Source of the DNA: Sesamum alatum
Lineage: Eukaryota > Streptophyta > Magnoliopsida > Lamiales > Pedaliaceae
Assembly: GCA_034509735.1 (NCBI GenBank)
Contig: JACGWO010000013.1
Span: 10,870,136 to 10,934,135, forward strand
Length of the DNA stretch: 64,000 nt
Reading direction: 5' to 3'
The translations under genes were made by a program, and so were the position numbers. A model generated the notes under the pieces. It searched no databases and was not told where the DNA came from. It saw only the letters and a program-made list of their open reading frames with translations. Below are positions 24,273 to 35,274 of the stretch, one piece after another (positions within the stretch are counted from its first letter, which is position 1; each line of letters opens with the position of its first letter).

Positions 24273-25559
24273 TGTTAGAATAGGTGACCAGAAAGTCAAT
24301 GGTATTGGCTGTTTTGAGAATCATTCGTCAATCTGTGAACAAGTAATATTATGTTAATGAATGTAGTAAGGATTCATAGGCATGAGTTTGTTGTACTTAC
24401 TGCTTGCATCGTTACAATGTCACAACAAACGCCCACACACTGAAATAACATTTCGGGAAATTGGAACTACGCTTGGAGGTAGGTTCATGAAATCAGTTTC
24501 GCCGAATCAGTCTGAAATACTCCAAGTCAAAGGAATCTCGAGACAGGGCATCGAGAATCCATTTGAGACTTGCACTAAGCATCTGTTGTCGTGTTTCATC
24601 GACGGGTGACGAGGATCGTCTAAGCAGTGTTAGTGGGTCGGCCTGCTGGCGAGCGGCCGACTGAGGTGACTCGCGGGAATCGTCATATAGAAGCTACTCG
24701 GGCTTGGTCGGTATGACTCGTATTCCCGGTTCCAATAGTACGGGATTAGTCCTCGGACTTGAGGATCACGGCAGTCCCCTACATACTAAGGCTGTATCTT
24801 GGATCTGGTGAAATTTGACCGATTATATCACATGGTCATCATAAGCCTCGTCCAGTGCAGTCGGAGTATGTAAGAACGGTGAATTCCAAGATAGGATCTG
24901 TCCCCTGTCAAAGGATATGACAGCAAGATCTCCTATGCGCTCGGAGATGGTTTAGACTCACAAAGTCTATGGCCATAGCACTTGATGTAGTGGGAAAGGA
25001 TTTCCTACGTCGAGTTAAACCTATCTCGAGCATTATGCATAGTTGCCTAGTCAACGATGGGAACCGACCCCTAGACTAAAGGCCGGGAGACAGGCGACAG
25101 TAGGACCGTACCCGTACGTATCGAGCGTCGGTAGGACCGCACCTGCGTATAACTCGGAGCCTAAATGTTCACACCATAAATTCACCTAGTCTCTAGTGCC
25201 ATGGACCGTTGCTAGATGGCCACCCATGGTAACGGACTACTTTGGTTATGAAATAACAAAAAGTAGGTCCAAGTCTAGCTGAAAGGTGAACCTAAAGAGT
25301 CACACCCGCTACACCAAATGAAAGGGAATTAATTTGGAACTAATTCCGGGAGAAGGTTTAACTTAATGGAATTAAATTATACTTCTTGGAGATTCAAGCC
25401 TCGATGAATTATTTGGAATAATCGGGCTTGAGTTCATAAATTAGATTTATGAATTTTATAAAGCATGGGCTTTCCCTTTAATTAGATTAAGGGTCAATTA
25501 ATTAATTAGTGGGCTTGGTATATTAAATAGGATTTAATATAAAGTCCATGGGACTATTT
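24273..25559 (+). repeat. Element D 5' LTR, first part
   Basis: U3 of D's 5' LTR, cut by element C at TATTT (25555-25559). It includes the U3 hairpin GGAATCTCGA (24532-24541) and TCGAGAATCC (24551-24560) with a 9-base loop, and the first unit of the 90-base repeat. Confidence 0.94.
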
Positions 25560-25884
25560 TGAAAGAATCGGGTACGGCCCGGGAACGCAACGGAAGCGTA
25601 AAAAACGTAAATTTAAGACATAATTTAAACCGGATTCAAAGGGGTGTTCCCTTTGAAGTTCCCGGGCGTTCGGTGTTTGTCAAAGCATAAACAACAAAAT
25701 AAAACATGCTGGACATGTGGCTTAAAAGGAGAAGAAGAAAGTTACACAAAATGTAAAAAAGGAAACCAACCTTTTTTCGTTTATGTAGAACGGGTTCGTG
25801 CGTTGTTCCTTTCTTTTCTTTCTTCGTTCGTCCACTTGAGAGCTCAATGTAGAACTCCTCTAATGCGTTCCACACCACACTATG
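25560..25884 (-). repeat. Element C 3' LTR remnant
   Basis: Nearly identical to 27335-27659 of C's 5' LTR, then diverges after CACACTATG, where it is joined to leader sequence. Confidence 0.9.
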
Positions 25885-27321
25885 CAGCTTTCTTTCATTC
25901 CAAAACGTGCCACGACTCGTGAGACCACGCTTTAGAGGAAAGTAGCTTCCTCATTACATTATTACGGATGGAAGGCTTGGAATAATCAAACCATTTGATT
26001 TAATTCCATTTTGGGCCTAATATTTACTAGGACCATCCAAGTGAGAGTTCATCATTTTATTAAGACCGAGACCTCATCATTGTTAGTATTTTACATGCTC
26101 AAGATTTATACATATAATGTAATAAGATGCATTCCAAACACACCATACACCAAAGCATAAAAAAACTTAAGCACATGCAAAGTAAGCCTAGCACGCCCCT
26201 GTTAGGATGATCACAAGCCCATTCCTAAGTGATCCACTGAGCCCGCAGTGGATCTATGGTCAAACTAGGGTAGACCTACACTATTACAATATTTACATCC
26301 CATTATCATTCTAATGGGGCCTTGTAAAAATTCCTCCTTTGTTCTTCTTGACCTTCCAACATGGGCTCCATCCTCCAGACCTTCATCTCCTTGGAAGCTT
26401 ACAATTAATAAATTAAATCCTCACAATCTAATCTACTCTCATTACAACTTAAAAGAAACCCCAATCATAAGTCGGGGGGAGTACATTAATAGAGAGGAAG
26501 AAAGCCTTATTATTCCAAGGCTAAAAAACGATAGAGAGAAGAAAAAACAAAGAGGCACGCAAGCCTCACCCAACAATAAATTAAACCATACATAGGCTAA
26601 AAAGGGCTAGTGATCATCCTTATTGTTTATCAAATAAACAACAACAACAAAGCACATTTACATCAAATATAAATATGCCAACACATAAATACATACCATG
26701 TATTTATAACAAGATATCCAATATCTAACCATAAACATAATTAAGTGCAGAAAATAATATATTAATAATGCAATTGAAAAAACGGATATCACCCATACAT
26801 CCACTGTGTAAACCATTTTAGTTTGGAAACCATTTCCAAAATAATCTAAGGCATCAAAAATAATTTTAGAAAAATCCAATTTAACTAAAATTAAAACATG
26901 CCAAAATTACTCACATTCAGAAAACAGCAGAAATCAGAAAATTGAAATTTTCACGAAAAAAACGATGCAAAACGGCCCAAACGTCCCAGACCGGCCGACG
27001 GCCAGCCGCACGCGCGGGCGCGCGCGCAGCACTGCGCGCCCAGCGCATAGCGCCTGCGCTGCCCGCTGAACGTTTTCCAAATTTTTTTTTTTTTTTAAAT
27101 CTGCTATAAAACTGAAATATAAACATGCATTTACAGAAAATCAAATTCTCATAAAATGCATAGATATCCATAATTTCAAAAGCAAAATTGACACATATTT
27201 TCATACATATAATCATGCTAGAAAAAACCGTAAAACATGCTTTCCAAAAGCATTTTATACACGTTCAACATGCTTAACACATTATAACATGTAAATCCTT
27301 AAAGCCACAACACCGAACCGG
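25885..27321 (-). other. Element C leader (partial)
   Basis: One CACGACTCGTG palindrome remains (25911-25921). The long-range arms are GGATGATCACAAGCCC (26205-26220) and GGGCTAGTGATCATCC (26604-26619), with one mismatch. A GC tract is at 26987-27069, next to a poly-T run (poly-A on the sense strand). Confidence 0.75.
26987..27069 (-). repeat. Short GC tract in C leader
   Basis: About 80 bases of nearly pure G+C, the shortest such tract in the window, in the same leader position as in the other copies. No clear purine-loop module is seen in it. Confidence 0.7.
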
Positions 27322-27333
27322 GCTCTGATACCA
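27322..27333 (-). promoter_or_regulatory. Primer-binding site of C
   Basis: Sense TGGTATCAGAGC next to the 5' LTR. The sequence after it (GTTCGGTGTT, 27309-27318 as complement) pairs perfectly with U5 AACACCGAAC (27443-27452 as complement). Confidence 0.9.
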
Positions 27334-27334
27334 C

Positions 27335-29582
27335 TGAAAGAATCGGGTACGGCCCGGGAACGCAACGGAAGCGTAAAAAACGTAAATTTAAGACATAATT
27401 TAAACCGGATTCAAAGGGGTGTTCCCTTTGAAGTTCCCGGGCGTTCGGTGTTTGTCAAAGCATAAACAACAAAATAAAACATGCTGGACATGTGGCTTAA
27501 AAGGAGAAGAAGAAAGTTATACAAAATGTAAAAAAGGAAACCAACCTTTTTTCGTTTATGTAGAACGGGTTCGTGCGTTGTTCCTTTCTTTTCTTTCTTC
27601 GTTCGTCCACTTGAGAGCTCAACGTAGAACTCCTCTAATGCGTTCCACACCACACTATGGATTTATTTCTACTCTATTGCTAGATAGAAATTAGAAACAA
27701 AGAAGAAGAAATAATTCCAAAGAAAGCACTATCGATTAGTGTACCTTGGAATGTTTTTGTTCAATCTTCTCTAAGAAGTATGAACACTAAAAGAGAGAAT
27801 TTTCAGATAGTATTTGGCTAAAAAACTCCAGCAAAAAGTGAAGCAAGTTAAAAATGAATTGTGTCTAGCAAAGTAGTTTTGTGTATGTAGAATGTAGTGT
27901 TCAAAAAACCACCTACATAAGTAACCTCCAAGGCAACTTCCACATACACACACTTCTAGCACATCCACTACACATGATAGCAACAGAAAACCACCCACAA
28001 ATCAGCAAATTTTCGTGCTCATCATGTTCATATGTGGAAGAGTTGAAACTCCTCCTTAACTAGCTTCAACTTGCATGAAAAAATGGACTTGGACCTTCAT
28101 GGTTTTTTGGACTTGTATTTAATCAAATTAAATAAAGTCCAAACATTTATCCATTGGGCATTAATTAATCTAATTAATTTCAATCCAATTGAATCCCAAT
28201 TATTTATTTAATCCAATTAAATAAACATAAGTCCAAATTAAGAATAATTGATCCAACAACTATTCTAGCCAAAAGCCAATAAATTAATCCAATTAATTTA
28301 AAGGTCCTTAGTCCAAAAAAAATTAACTAATCCAATTAATTAATTCTTGGACCATCCATCAAATGGATTTCTAAATAAATGATCCAATCATTTATTTTCT
28401 CTCTTGAATAAATTTAATCCGATTAAATTTATTCGCTTCTTCTAGAATTAATTCCAAATTAACTTCGCCAAATCAAAAGTGATTTGTGTGTGACTCATTA
28501 GGTTCACCCTCATCTAGACTTGGGCTTGTGTCCAACACAATTGATCAATTAAATCCAATTTAATTAATTGTTTTTTTGATTAACCATTAATCAGAAAAAC
28601 GCCCGTCACCATGGGTGGCCGTCTAGCAACGGTCCATGGCACTAGAGACTAGGTGAATGTTGGCGTGAATATTTAGGCTCCCGAGTTCCATACGAGTACG
28701 GTCCTTCCATCATCCGTCTCCCGGTCTAAGTCTAGGGTATGGAATTGGCCGTCGGTTCCCATCCTGGACTAGACAACTATGCTCAGTAACTCGAGGCACG
28801 TTTACTCTATCGATCGACGTAGGAAACCATTCCCTACTCGACCAATCGCTGTGGCCACAGAATTATAAGAGTTTAAACTGTCTCAGAGCGCATAGGAGAC
28901 TCGACTGTCATATACTGACAGGTGACGGATCCTATCTTGGAATCCACCGTCCTCAATACATATTCCGACTGCACTGTATAAGGCTTATGATGAACGTATC
29001 CCAGATACTGACATCTCTTGCCAGATGCTAGATACAGCCATCATATGCATGTGACTGCCATGATTCCTCAAGTCCGAGGACTAATCTCGTACTATCGGAG
29101 CAGGGAATGCCAGTCATACCGACCAAGCCTCCAAGGCTTCCATATGACGATTCCCGCGAGTCAGTTCAGTCAATTGACATCCTTGTCAACTAACCCACTA
29201 ATAATGCATAGACGTCCAATGTCTGTCGCCGATGAAACACGGCACTCTTCTAATGAATGCAATCATTAGTGCAAGTCTGTATAGGACTCTTGATGCCCTG
29301 TCTCAAGGTCCTCGACTTGGAACATTTCAGACCTAACCCTTAGAAGTTAGTTTCATAGCTGCCATCCAATGCGCAGCCCAACTACATGGGTTGTTTGTTT
29401 GGCCTGTGGGCTTTGTTGTGATGTTAAATGGAATAAACATAAATAGCGAGCACAAAAAATGGAACTACCAAATATGAATACTCACTTTATTCATATAAGA
29501 ATATTACAATTACAATGACATTGTCAGAAATAGAATACATCAAGACCAATCTAATTGGCTTTCCGGTCACCCTATTCTAACA
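27335..29582 (-). repeat. Element C 5' LTR
   Basis: Complete 2,248-base LTR from TGAAAGAATCGGG to CTAACA. It is a distinct subfamily but shares the CCATGG block (near 28609-28640). Its U3 hairpin has arms GGACTCTTGA (29284-29293) and TCAAGGTCC (29303-29311). Confidence 0.93.
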
Positions 29583-29587
29583 TATTT

Positions 29588-30534
29588 AATTTAGAATTAA
29601 ATAATCCCATTCTATGGAATTAATTAATGGGCTTGGTATATTAAATAGGATTTAATATAAAGTCCATGGGACTATTTAATTTAGAATTAAATAAGTCCTT
29701 TCCATTAATTAATTAATGGGCTTAGTATATTAAATATGATTTAATATAAAGTCCATGGGAATATTTAATTTAGAATTAAATAGGCCCATTCCATAAAGCC
29801 CATCAAAATGGATGGACAAGATTTGATCTAGAGAATGATGAGATGAAGGGCCATGATTAATTTGACTTAATCAAAGCCTAATTTGACTAGGATTTGACTA
29901 GGTCAAAATCCTAGTCAAAGTGTGTCTCTTTGGAAGAGTTTGAGAAGGAATAGGAATTCCATCTTCTATAAATACTTAAAAAACACACACTCACCCCTAC
30001 TATTCTCTACAACTCTCATCTCTCATCTCTCTCAATATTTTCGTCCACCCTCTTTCTTCTCTCCAAGAATACTACTTTGTTCTTCTTGATTTATTCAAGT
30101 TAAGAACATAAGAGACATTGATTGCGTTAATTCATAGCGTGTATCGATGTCTCTTCTCCCCAAATTATTTCTTGCTAGCACAAGGGTTGTTTGCTTTTCG
30201 GTGGAGCGAGTGAGATGATTTAGAGGGTCTCTTCTTTGAGATCTTGGTGCAAAACGGGGACCAATGCACGTAGCCGAAACTAAGACAAAACTACAACCGG
30301 GTAGGTTCTTTAATTCGTTTTTTCGGTTTCAATTCTATGGCCTCCATGTTGTGTTTTATTGAACATGAGATACACCGAACGCCCGGTAGAATCAAGGGCA
30401 CACCCCTTGATTCGTTTATGTATGTTTTGCATTATTTAAATTTCATTTAATTATGCTTTGTAATTTTATTACGCACTATTTCGCGCTTCCGCTATTCGCG
30501 TTAATCTCCCGGGCCGATCCACATATTTCTTTCA
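29588..30534 (+). repeat. Element D 5' LTR, second part
   Basis: Resumes D's LTR after C and its duplication. It carries the rest of the 90-base repeats, the promoter and U5, and ends TTTCA at 30534, one base before the primer site. Confidence 0.94.
29862..29974 (+). promoter_or_regulatory. D LTR promoter: TTGAC-box cluster and TATA box
   Basis: TTGAC(C/T) motifs on either strand at 29862-67, 29883-88, 29894-99, 29901-06 and 29913-18. TATAAATA follows at 29967-29974. The arrangement matches that in E and F although the surrounding sequence differs. Confidence 0.65.
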
Positions 30535-30535
30535 G

Positions 30536-30547
30536 TGGTATCAGAGC
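30536..30547 (+). promoter_or_regulatory. Primer-binding site of D
   Basis: TGGTATCAGAGC. The next bases, GTTCGGTGTAT (30551-30561), are perfectly complementary to U5 ATACACCGAAC (30370-30380). Confidence 0.92.
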
Positions 30548-32748
30548 CCGGTTCGGTGTATAGGCCTAGAATTCTATGTGCTATGTGCGTTTAAGCATGA
30601 TAAACGTGTTTTAATTTACGTTTATAGCATGTTTATCGTAGATATTTATTGGCGTTTAATTTTGCATGGGATTTTGGATCTTGGTTTTTCTTGAATATGT
30701 ATATACATGTTCTAGGGTTTAATTTATCTTGTGGTTCAGAAAAATTGCATGAAAAGTCGAAAAGGAGTGAAAAACGGCGAACCGGCAGCAGCAGCACGCT
30801 GGCCGCGTGCACAGGGGCGCGGCCGGGCGCGCGTGCAGGCAGGGGCCTGCGCGCGGCCGGCTAGCGCGCCCAGCGTGCGCGGACAGCGCGCGCGCTGTGC
30901 AGGCCGCGCGCGCAGGCTCCTCTGCCTGCGCGCGCGCGCGCCTGGCCGGCCGGCTGTGCCGTTTTCCGTTTCTCTCCCATTTTAGGCTCGTTTTTCAAAA
31001 CTGTTTTTACTGAGTTATTTTTATGATATTTTATGCATTATTCTGAACCCGTTGACTTAGAATATTTATTTTTTTGAGATTTGGAATTTGCTAAAATAAA
31101 TATTGCTTGGTTGATGAGGAATGGGTTTCCTAACAAGATTTAATTTTTGCAATGGTTGCACCAATGAGCAAAATTCACATGTGAAATTTCGCAATAATTT
31201 CTGCGTTTTATGATGTTGGACATCATGGTTATTTTATGGTTTGAGCATGAGTAGATCTTAACATGTAGTAATATTGCACAAATGTTGGATTTTGGAATTC
31301 TTGAATAAATGGGCATATTCTTGAATTGTTGATTTTTGTGTTTCAGAAAATTTGATTTTTCTATATAATCGTTGTGCATAGGTTGCACTATTATCCAATG
31401 TTTGGTGTGAATATTTTACATGTAGTTTATGCATTTATTTTATGGTATGGATTATCATGGATGTTGGTATAGCATATTTTACGTGGGATATGTATTTGTG
31501 CTATTTGTGTTAATTGATTTGACAAAGGATGATCACAAAGCCCCTAGACCGCATGTATGGTTTATTTACATTTATTTGTTGGGTTGTGGCCTGTGTGCCT
31601 CTTTATTTTCCTCTCTGTCTCTCTTCTAGTGCCTTTGAATAATAAGGCTTTCTCTCTTCCTCCTAATGTACTCCCCCCAAATGTTTAATTGGGGTTTCTT
31701 ATTTATGATGTAATGAGAGTAGAATTAGTGGTGAGGTTTTATTTTTTGCAAATAAAAGCTGCAAGAGAAGACAAGCCCAAGGTGTTGGAGGCCCATGGAG
31801 GTAGCCATCAGATGGCCCACGGAGGATCCATGGAGAAGAAGCCCGGTGTAGGCCCACGATGGAGAGCCCAAGAAGATAAAGAGGACTTACAAGGCCCATT
31901 GCATGTAATGGGTTATTGAATCTTGTAATAGTGTAGGGCCTACCCTTAGATTGACCATAGATCCACTGCGGGCTCAGTGGGTCGCATAGGTTTGGGCTTG
32001 TGATCATCCTACAGGGGCGTGCTAGGCTTTATTTTGCATGCGATGCGTATCATATGCTTATGATTATTCTATATGCTTTATGTATGGTTACATTCACGCT
32101 TAGAATATTTCTGCCATAACGCACGCAATGCAATACTTAATATATGTGATAAGGTCTCGTTCTATCAAAACTCTCACTTGGTTAAACCAAGTTAAATATA
32201 GACCCTTAATAAATGGACTAGGACTCTGGGAGTCTGTCCAAGCCTTCCATCCATGGCAAAAGTGAGGAACATCTTTTAGGTCGATAGCGTGGTCTCACGA
32301 GTCGTGGCACGACTATCGTGCTTAAAAGAAGCTGCACTTTGTCATGAACGATGAGTAGACTGTTGTTACCTGTCTCACGAGTCGTGGAGGTAGCAGTGAG
32401 TCTATGAATCGGTTGACTGGGTCGGGTCTAAACGCCCGAATAACGTGATTCGCTTGGAGTCCTCGGGATCATGTGAAAGGGTGAGGCAATTATCTTGGGA
32501 ATCTCGTGGAACGAGAATGGTATGGAATACCTCCCATGGGTTCTTTTCCCATGCGAATCGTAAAAGCGGGTATGGGGGAGATCGCTGTGGATCCTGAGCC
32601 TACTAGGAAAGGATTTTCCGAAAACAACGTTTGAGAGTGCCGTGTTTTTCGTAGAAATAGTGGGAGAGGTTAAGGACTAAAGACCGAGACTTAACCAAAA
32701 TATTACTTCACTCTGCTTATTATTTTCTGCTTTACATATATGTTGTGA
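30548..32748 (+). other. Element D 5' leader with structured RNA candidate
   Basis: GC tract at 30776-30962. Long-range arms at 31527-31543 (one bulged A) and 31994-32009 enclose 450 bases. Palindromes CACGAGTCGTG lie at 32296-32306 and 32376-32386. The first has an outer stem CGATAG (32282-32287) with CTATCG (32313-32318). Next to gag the leader ends in a degenerate copy of the sequence before gag in E and F. Confidence 0.78.
30776..30962 (+). repeat. GC tract of mini-hairpins (D)
   Basis: Two clear modules. One has GCAGGC/GCCTGC arms and loop AGGG (30835-30850). The other has CGCAGGC/GCCTGCG arms and loop TCCTCT (30911-30930), extended outward by CG repeats. The second loop is the reverse complement of the AGAGGA loop at the matching place in G (63440-63445). 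Confidence 0.8.
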
Positions 32749-34060
32749 ATGTCTAAGAATCCACCAAACACATCACTAAGAGGCTTATTAAAAGGGAACC
32801 AATTACACCGATTGACTGCGAAATCTTAAGATGGTCTTAGATTTCCAGAACCTTAACTCACATACCGGAATGAGGACATTCCTCAGCCCTTGCCGGAGGG
32901 GTCGACAACTAAAGCAACGCTTGGCATTCAAAAGTTGAAGGATGACCACCGGCAAGAAGGATATAATGATGTTGGCTCAAACTATGCTTCGATTGCATCA
33001 TGTCTATATGGTCCTAGACCAGCATGTGGGGTAAAATGCAACGAAGGCATGTTTGGAGCTAAGATGACGAAAGGGATGTCGGTACAAAGAACATGGAGTG
33101 ATGATGCAATCCCTAGGGGAGAAGCTCAAAAGACCTCCACATCAGTCTTGAAAAAGAGACGTACATTGACATGATCCTTCAGTCTCTTCCTCCCTCCTAC
33201 GAACCATTAATTATCAACATGAATGAGCTTAGAAAAGATCTTCATAGGTTGGTAATTATATTGGGTCTAGTACGAGGCAACGATTGCAAAATCTGCGCCG
33301 TCGGTACTAGTAGGAGAGGCTTCAACCTCCATGGTGAAAGGCAAGGTGCCAGACGCCAAAAGAGGAAAAAGGGTAAGGTAACATCAACTATTAAAGCACT
33401 TCAAGTGTTGTTCCTTTACAACACAAGGTGGAGGTAAAGGAAAGAGCAAAAGGTTCAAGCAGTCAAGTTCATAGATTTCTAAGAACGTAAGCATTCACTG
33501 TCTTAAAGAGGGCCATTGGAAAAGGGAGTATCTTGAACCTTTCTCCAATGTAGGTAAAATTTGATATTGAGTATTGACATGATCACTATTTGGTATTTGA
33601 TACCATTCCTATCACTAATCTACGGGTGGTTTGCAGAAAGTGAATAAGGACTTAAAAGCCAAGAACAGTTCTAGGATTCAACAATGGCAAGGTCCATTGA
33701 TGAAAAGGACTAGAGATTTGTTAGGTCCATAATCGTGATCATGTTAGGATAATATAGGAATTACGTAACCTAGCATGATCAAAAGTATGTCGCTTTGTTG
33801 GACAAAGGTTTTATTACATACATATTTGATCAAACAAAATTATTGAATATCGATTCATGTTTGCTAGTGTTTGTACGTAAATTCCTAAAATACCATCCCA
33901 TAAAAGGTTTATGGATACTCAAAATTCAAATTATTTAAATGGATTAATCAAGACCAACTTATAGATTTAGCATCTACAACAGATAGGACGTTTCTTATTA
34001 TTAAAAGATAAGTAAATTGGAAAGTTCGATGAATCTAAAAATAGATGATTCGAATCGATT
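32749..34060 (+). pseudogene. gag: Element D gag and protease remnant
   Basis: Starts at ATG 32749 (MSKNP), the family gag start. It is recognisable only in pieces: QSLPPSYEPLIINMNEL (near 33180-33230), a damaged knuckle with GHWKRE around 33510-33530, and little after that. Stops and shifts occur throughout. The decay is far beyond that of A, B, E and F. Confidence 0.78.
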
Positions 34061-35274
34061 AAATTTACAAGTCTTTTATGATGAAGAAAGTCCGAAAGCT
34101 CTTTTGTTGGACAAAGTAGGCTTGCCAAATAGTCTATTGGAAGGGAGCCAATAAGACAACTGTAGGTTACTAATACACAAAACCATAAGAGGGTTCAAAA
34201 GTCTAAAGGTCCCATAGGAGGTTTGGGAATTAGACTTAAGGAGGTGAACCATAAATGGTTGCAAAATTAAACCTGTTTCTATAGGATCGAAAAGGCCGTG
34301 TATTTAGTGGGAGCTCTTGAGCATCCAAGTTGAGAATGGAATTCTCAATGAAACGTTTCCTGTAAAGGCCCAGTATGACGGTCTCTGATAAAGGGAACGA
34401 TCGAATCTCGTTGGACGAAGATCGATCGAAGTTTCGCCCAATTACCTTAGCCCGTGTAGACGTAGACTCAAAATTGCCAACGTAAGGAACGTGGCACTTT
34501 GCTAGGAGTCACACACAAGGAGCCATGGTTTGGCAAGCCTGTGTCCCGACAAAGTCCTTGAGCATGTAGAAGGATCCTACATACGTCAAGGGACTAGTGG
34601 GAGACAAATTAGACTCGGTGTCTAATTTGTACAAGTTTACGACAGAATAATACTAACGTTGCTTAGAATCGCATTTCTTAAATTGATCATATTCCAAATC
34701 CCCTTAAGAACGAACCCGAATGTCGTAAGAGGTACGAGTGATCGGGATATGTTCGGTCAAATTTGGATAGTAATCCAAATGACCTGCGGAACGTGATGTT
34801 GGACATCGTAGTAGGATTTATGGAGAGGAGCCATAGAATCCACTAGGAAATTCAAACAAGGTTTGAAAAACCACATAACTGGAATATTCGTTTTGACGAG
34901 CTCATACGGAGTATGACTCGGTCTTAAACAACGTAGGTGATCAGTGGGAGTAGAAATGGCGTTCCAAGTGTTTAAGTGTGTAATATCTTGATTCATGGAT
35001 GAATTCAAGGCATTAGGAATTACTAAAATACAAACCGTAACTCACGAAAATTCTCCATGACATTTTAAAGGTTCCACATACATATCATGAATTGAGCTTT
35101 TCAAAGACTCAGTCATGGTCGACTGATGAGAAAAACTCATATATGTAGAGGGACAAGTTGTTCGAGACTCAGTCATAGTAAGACTGATGAGAAAACTTGG
35201 ATACTATGCATAAAGCATCAAGCCATTCAAGACTTAGTCACGGTGGACTAATGAGAAGGCTTGGATGTTGAGTA
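34061..35274 (+). pseudogene. pol: Element D integrase and RT remnant
   Basis: Recognisable in changing frames: the post-zinc integrase segment (FVGQ...GLPNSLLEG near 34100-34145), the region of the third catalytic residue (34380-34430), the WHGKP and KRLVGDKL segments (34535-34620), and the RT segment around SWNIRFDELIRS (34880-34910). No open frame exceeds about 90 codons. It ends in a three-copy repeat and is cut by LTR I. Confidence 0.75.
35106..35265 (+). repeat. Three-copy degenerate tandem repeat
   Basis: Units starting at 35106, 35166 and 35231 share GACTCAGTCA, then GACTGATGAGAA, with spacing of 60 and 65 bases. E and F have a single related stretch at the RT-RH junction (context PQTDEELE). 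The repeat probably arose by local duplication in decayed coding sequence. Confidence 0.7.

Larger units (their letters stand above)
25560..29582 (-). mobile_element. Element C: internally deleted copia element
   Basis: Flanked by TATTT (25555-25559 and 29583-29587). It keeps 325 bases of the 3' LTR, about 1.4 kb of leader, the primer site and a full 5' LTR. All of gag-pol, the polypurine tract and most of the 3' LTR are gone. It sits in the repeated part of D's U3, upstream of D's promoter. Confidence 0.92.

Noticed and set aside
31427..31919. Small open frames in the D leader (31429-31629 and 31689-31919)
   Set aside because: They are not kept in the leaders of F, B or I, and the conserved feature there is base pairing, not protein sequence.
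35106..35265. CRISPR-like array
   Set aside because: Only three degenerate units inside a decayed plant retrotransposon; repeats and intervals are not of CRISPR form.
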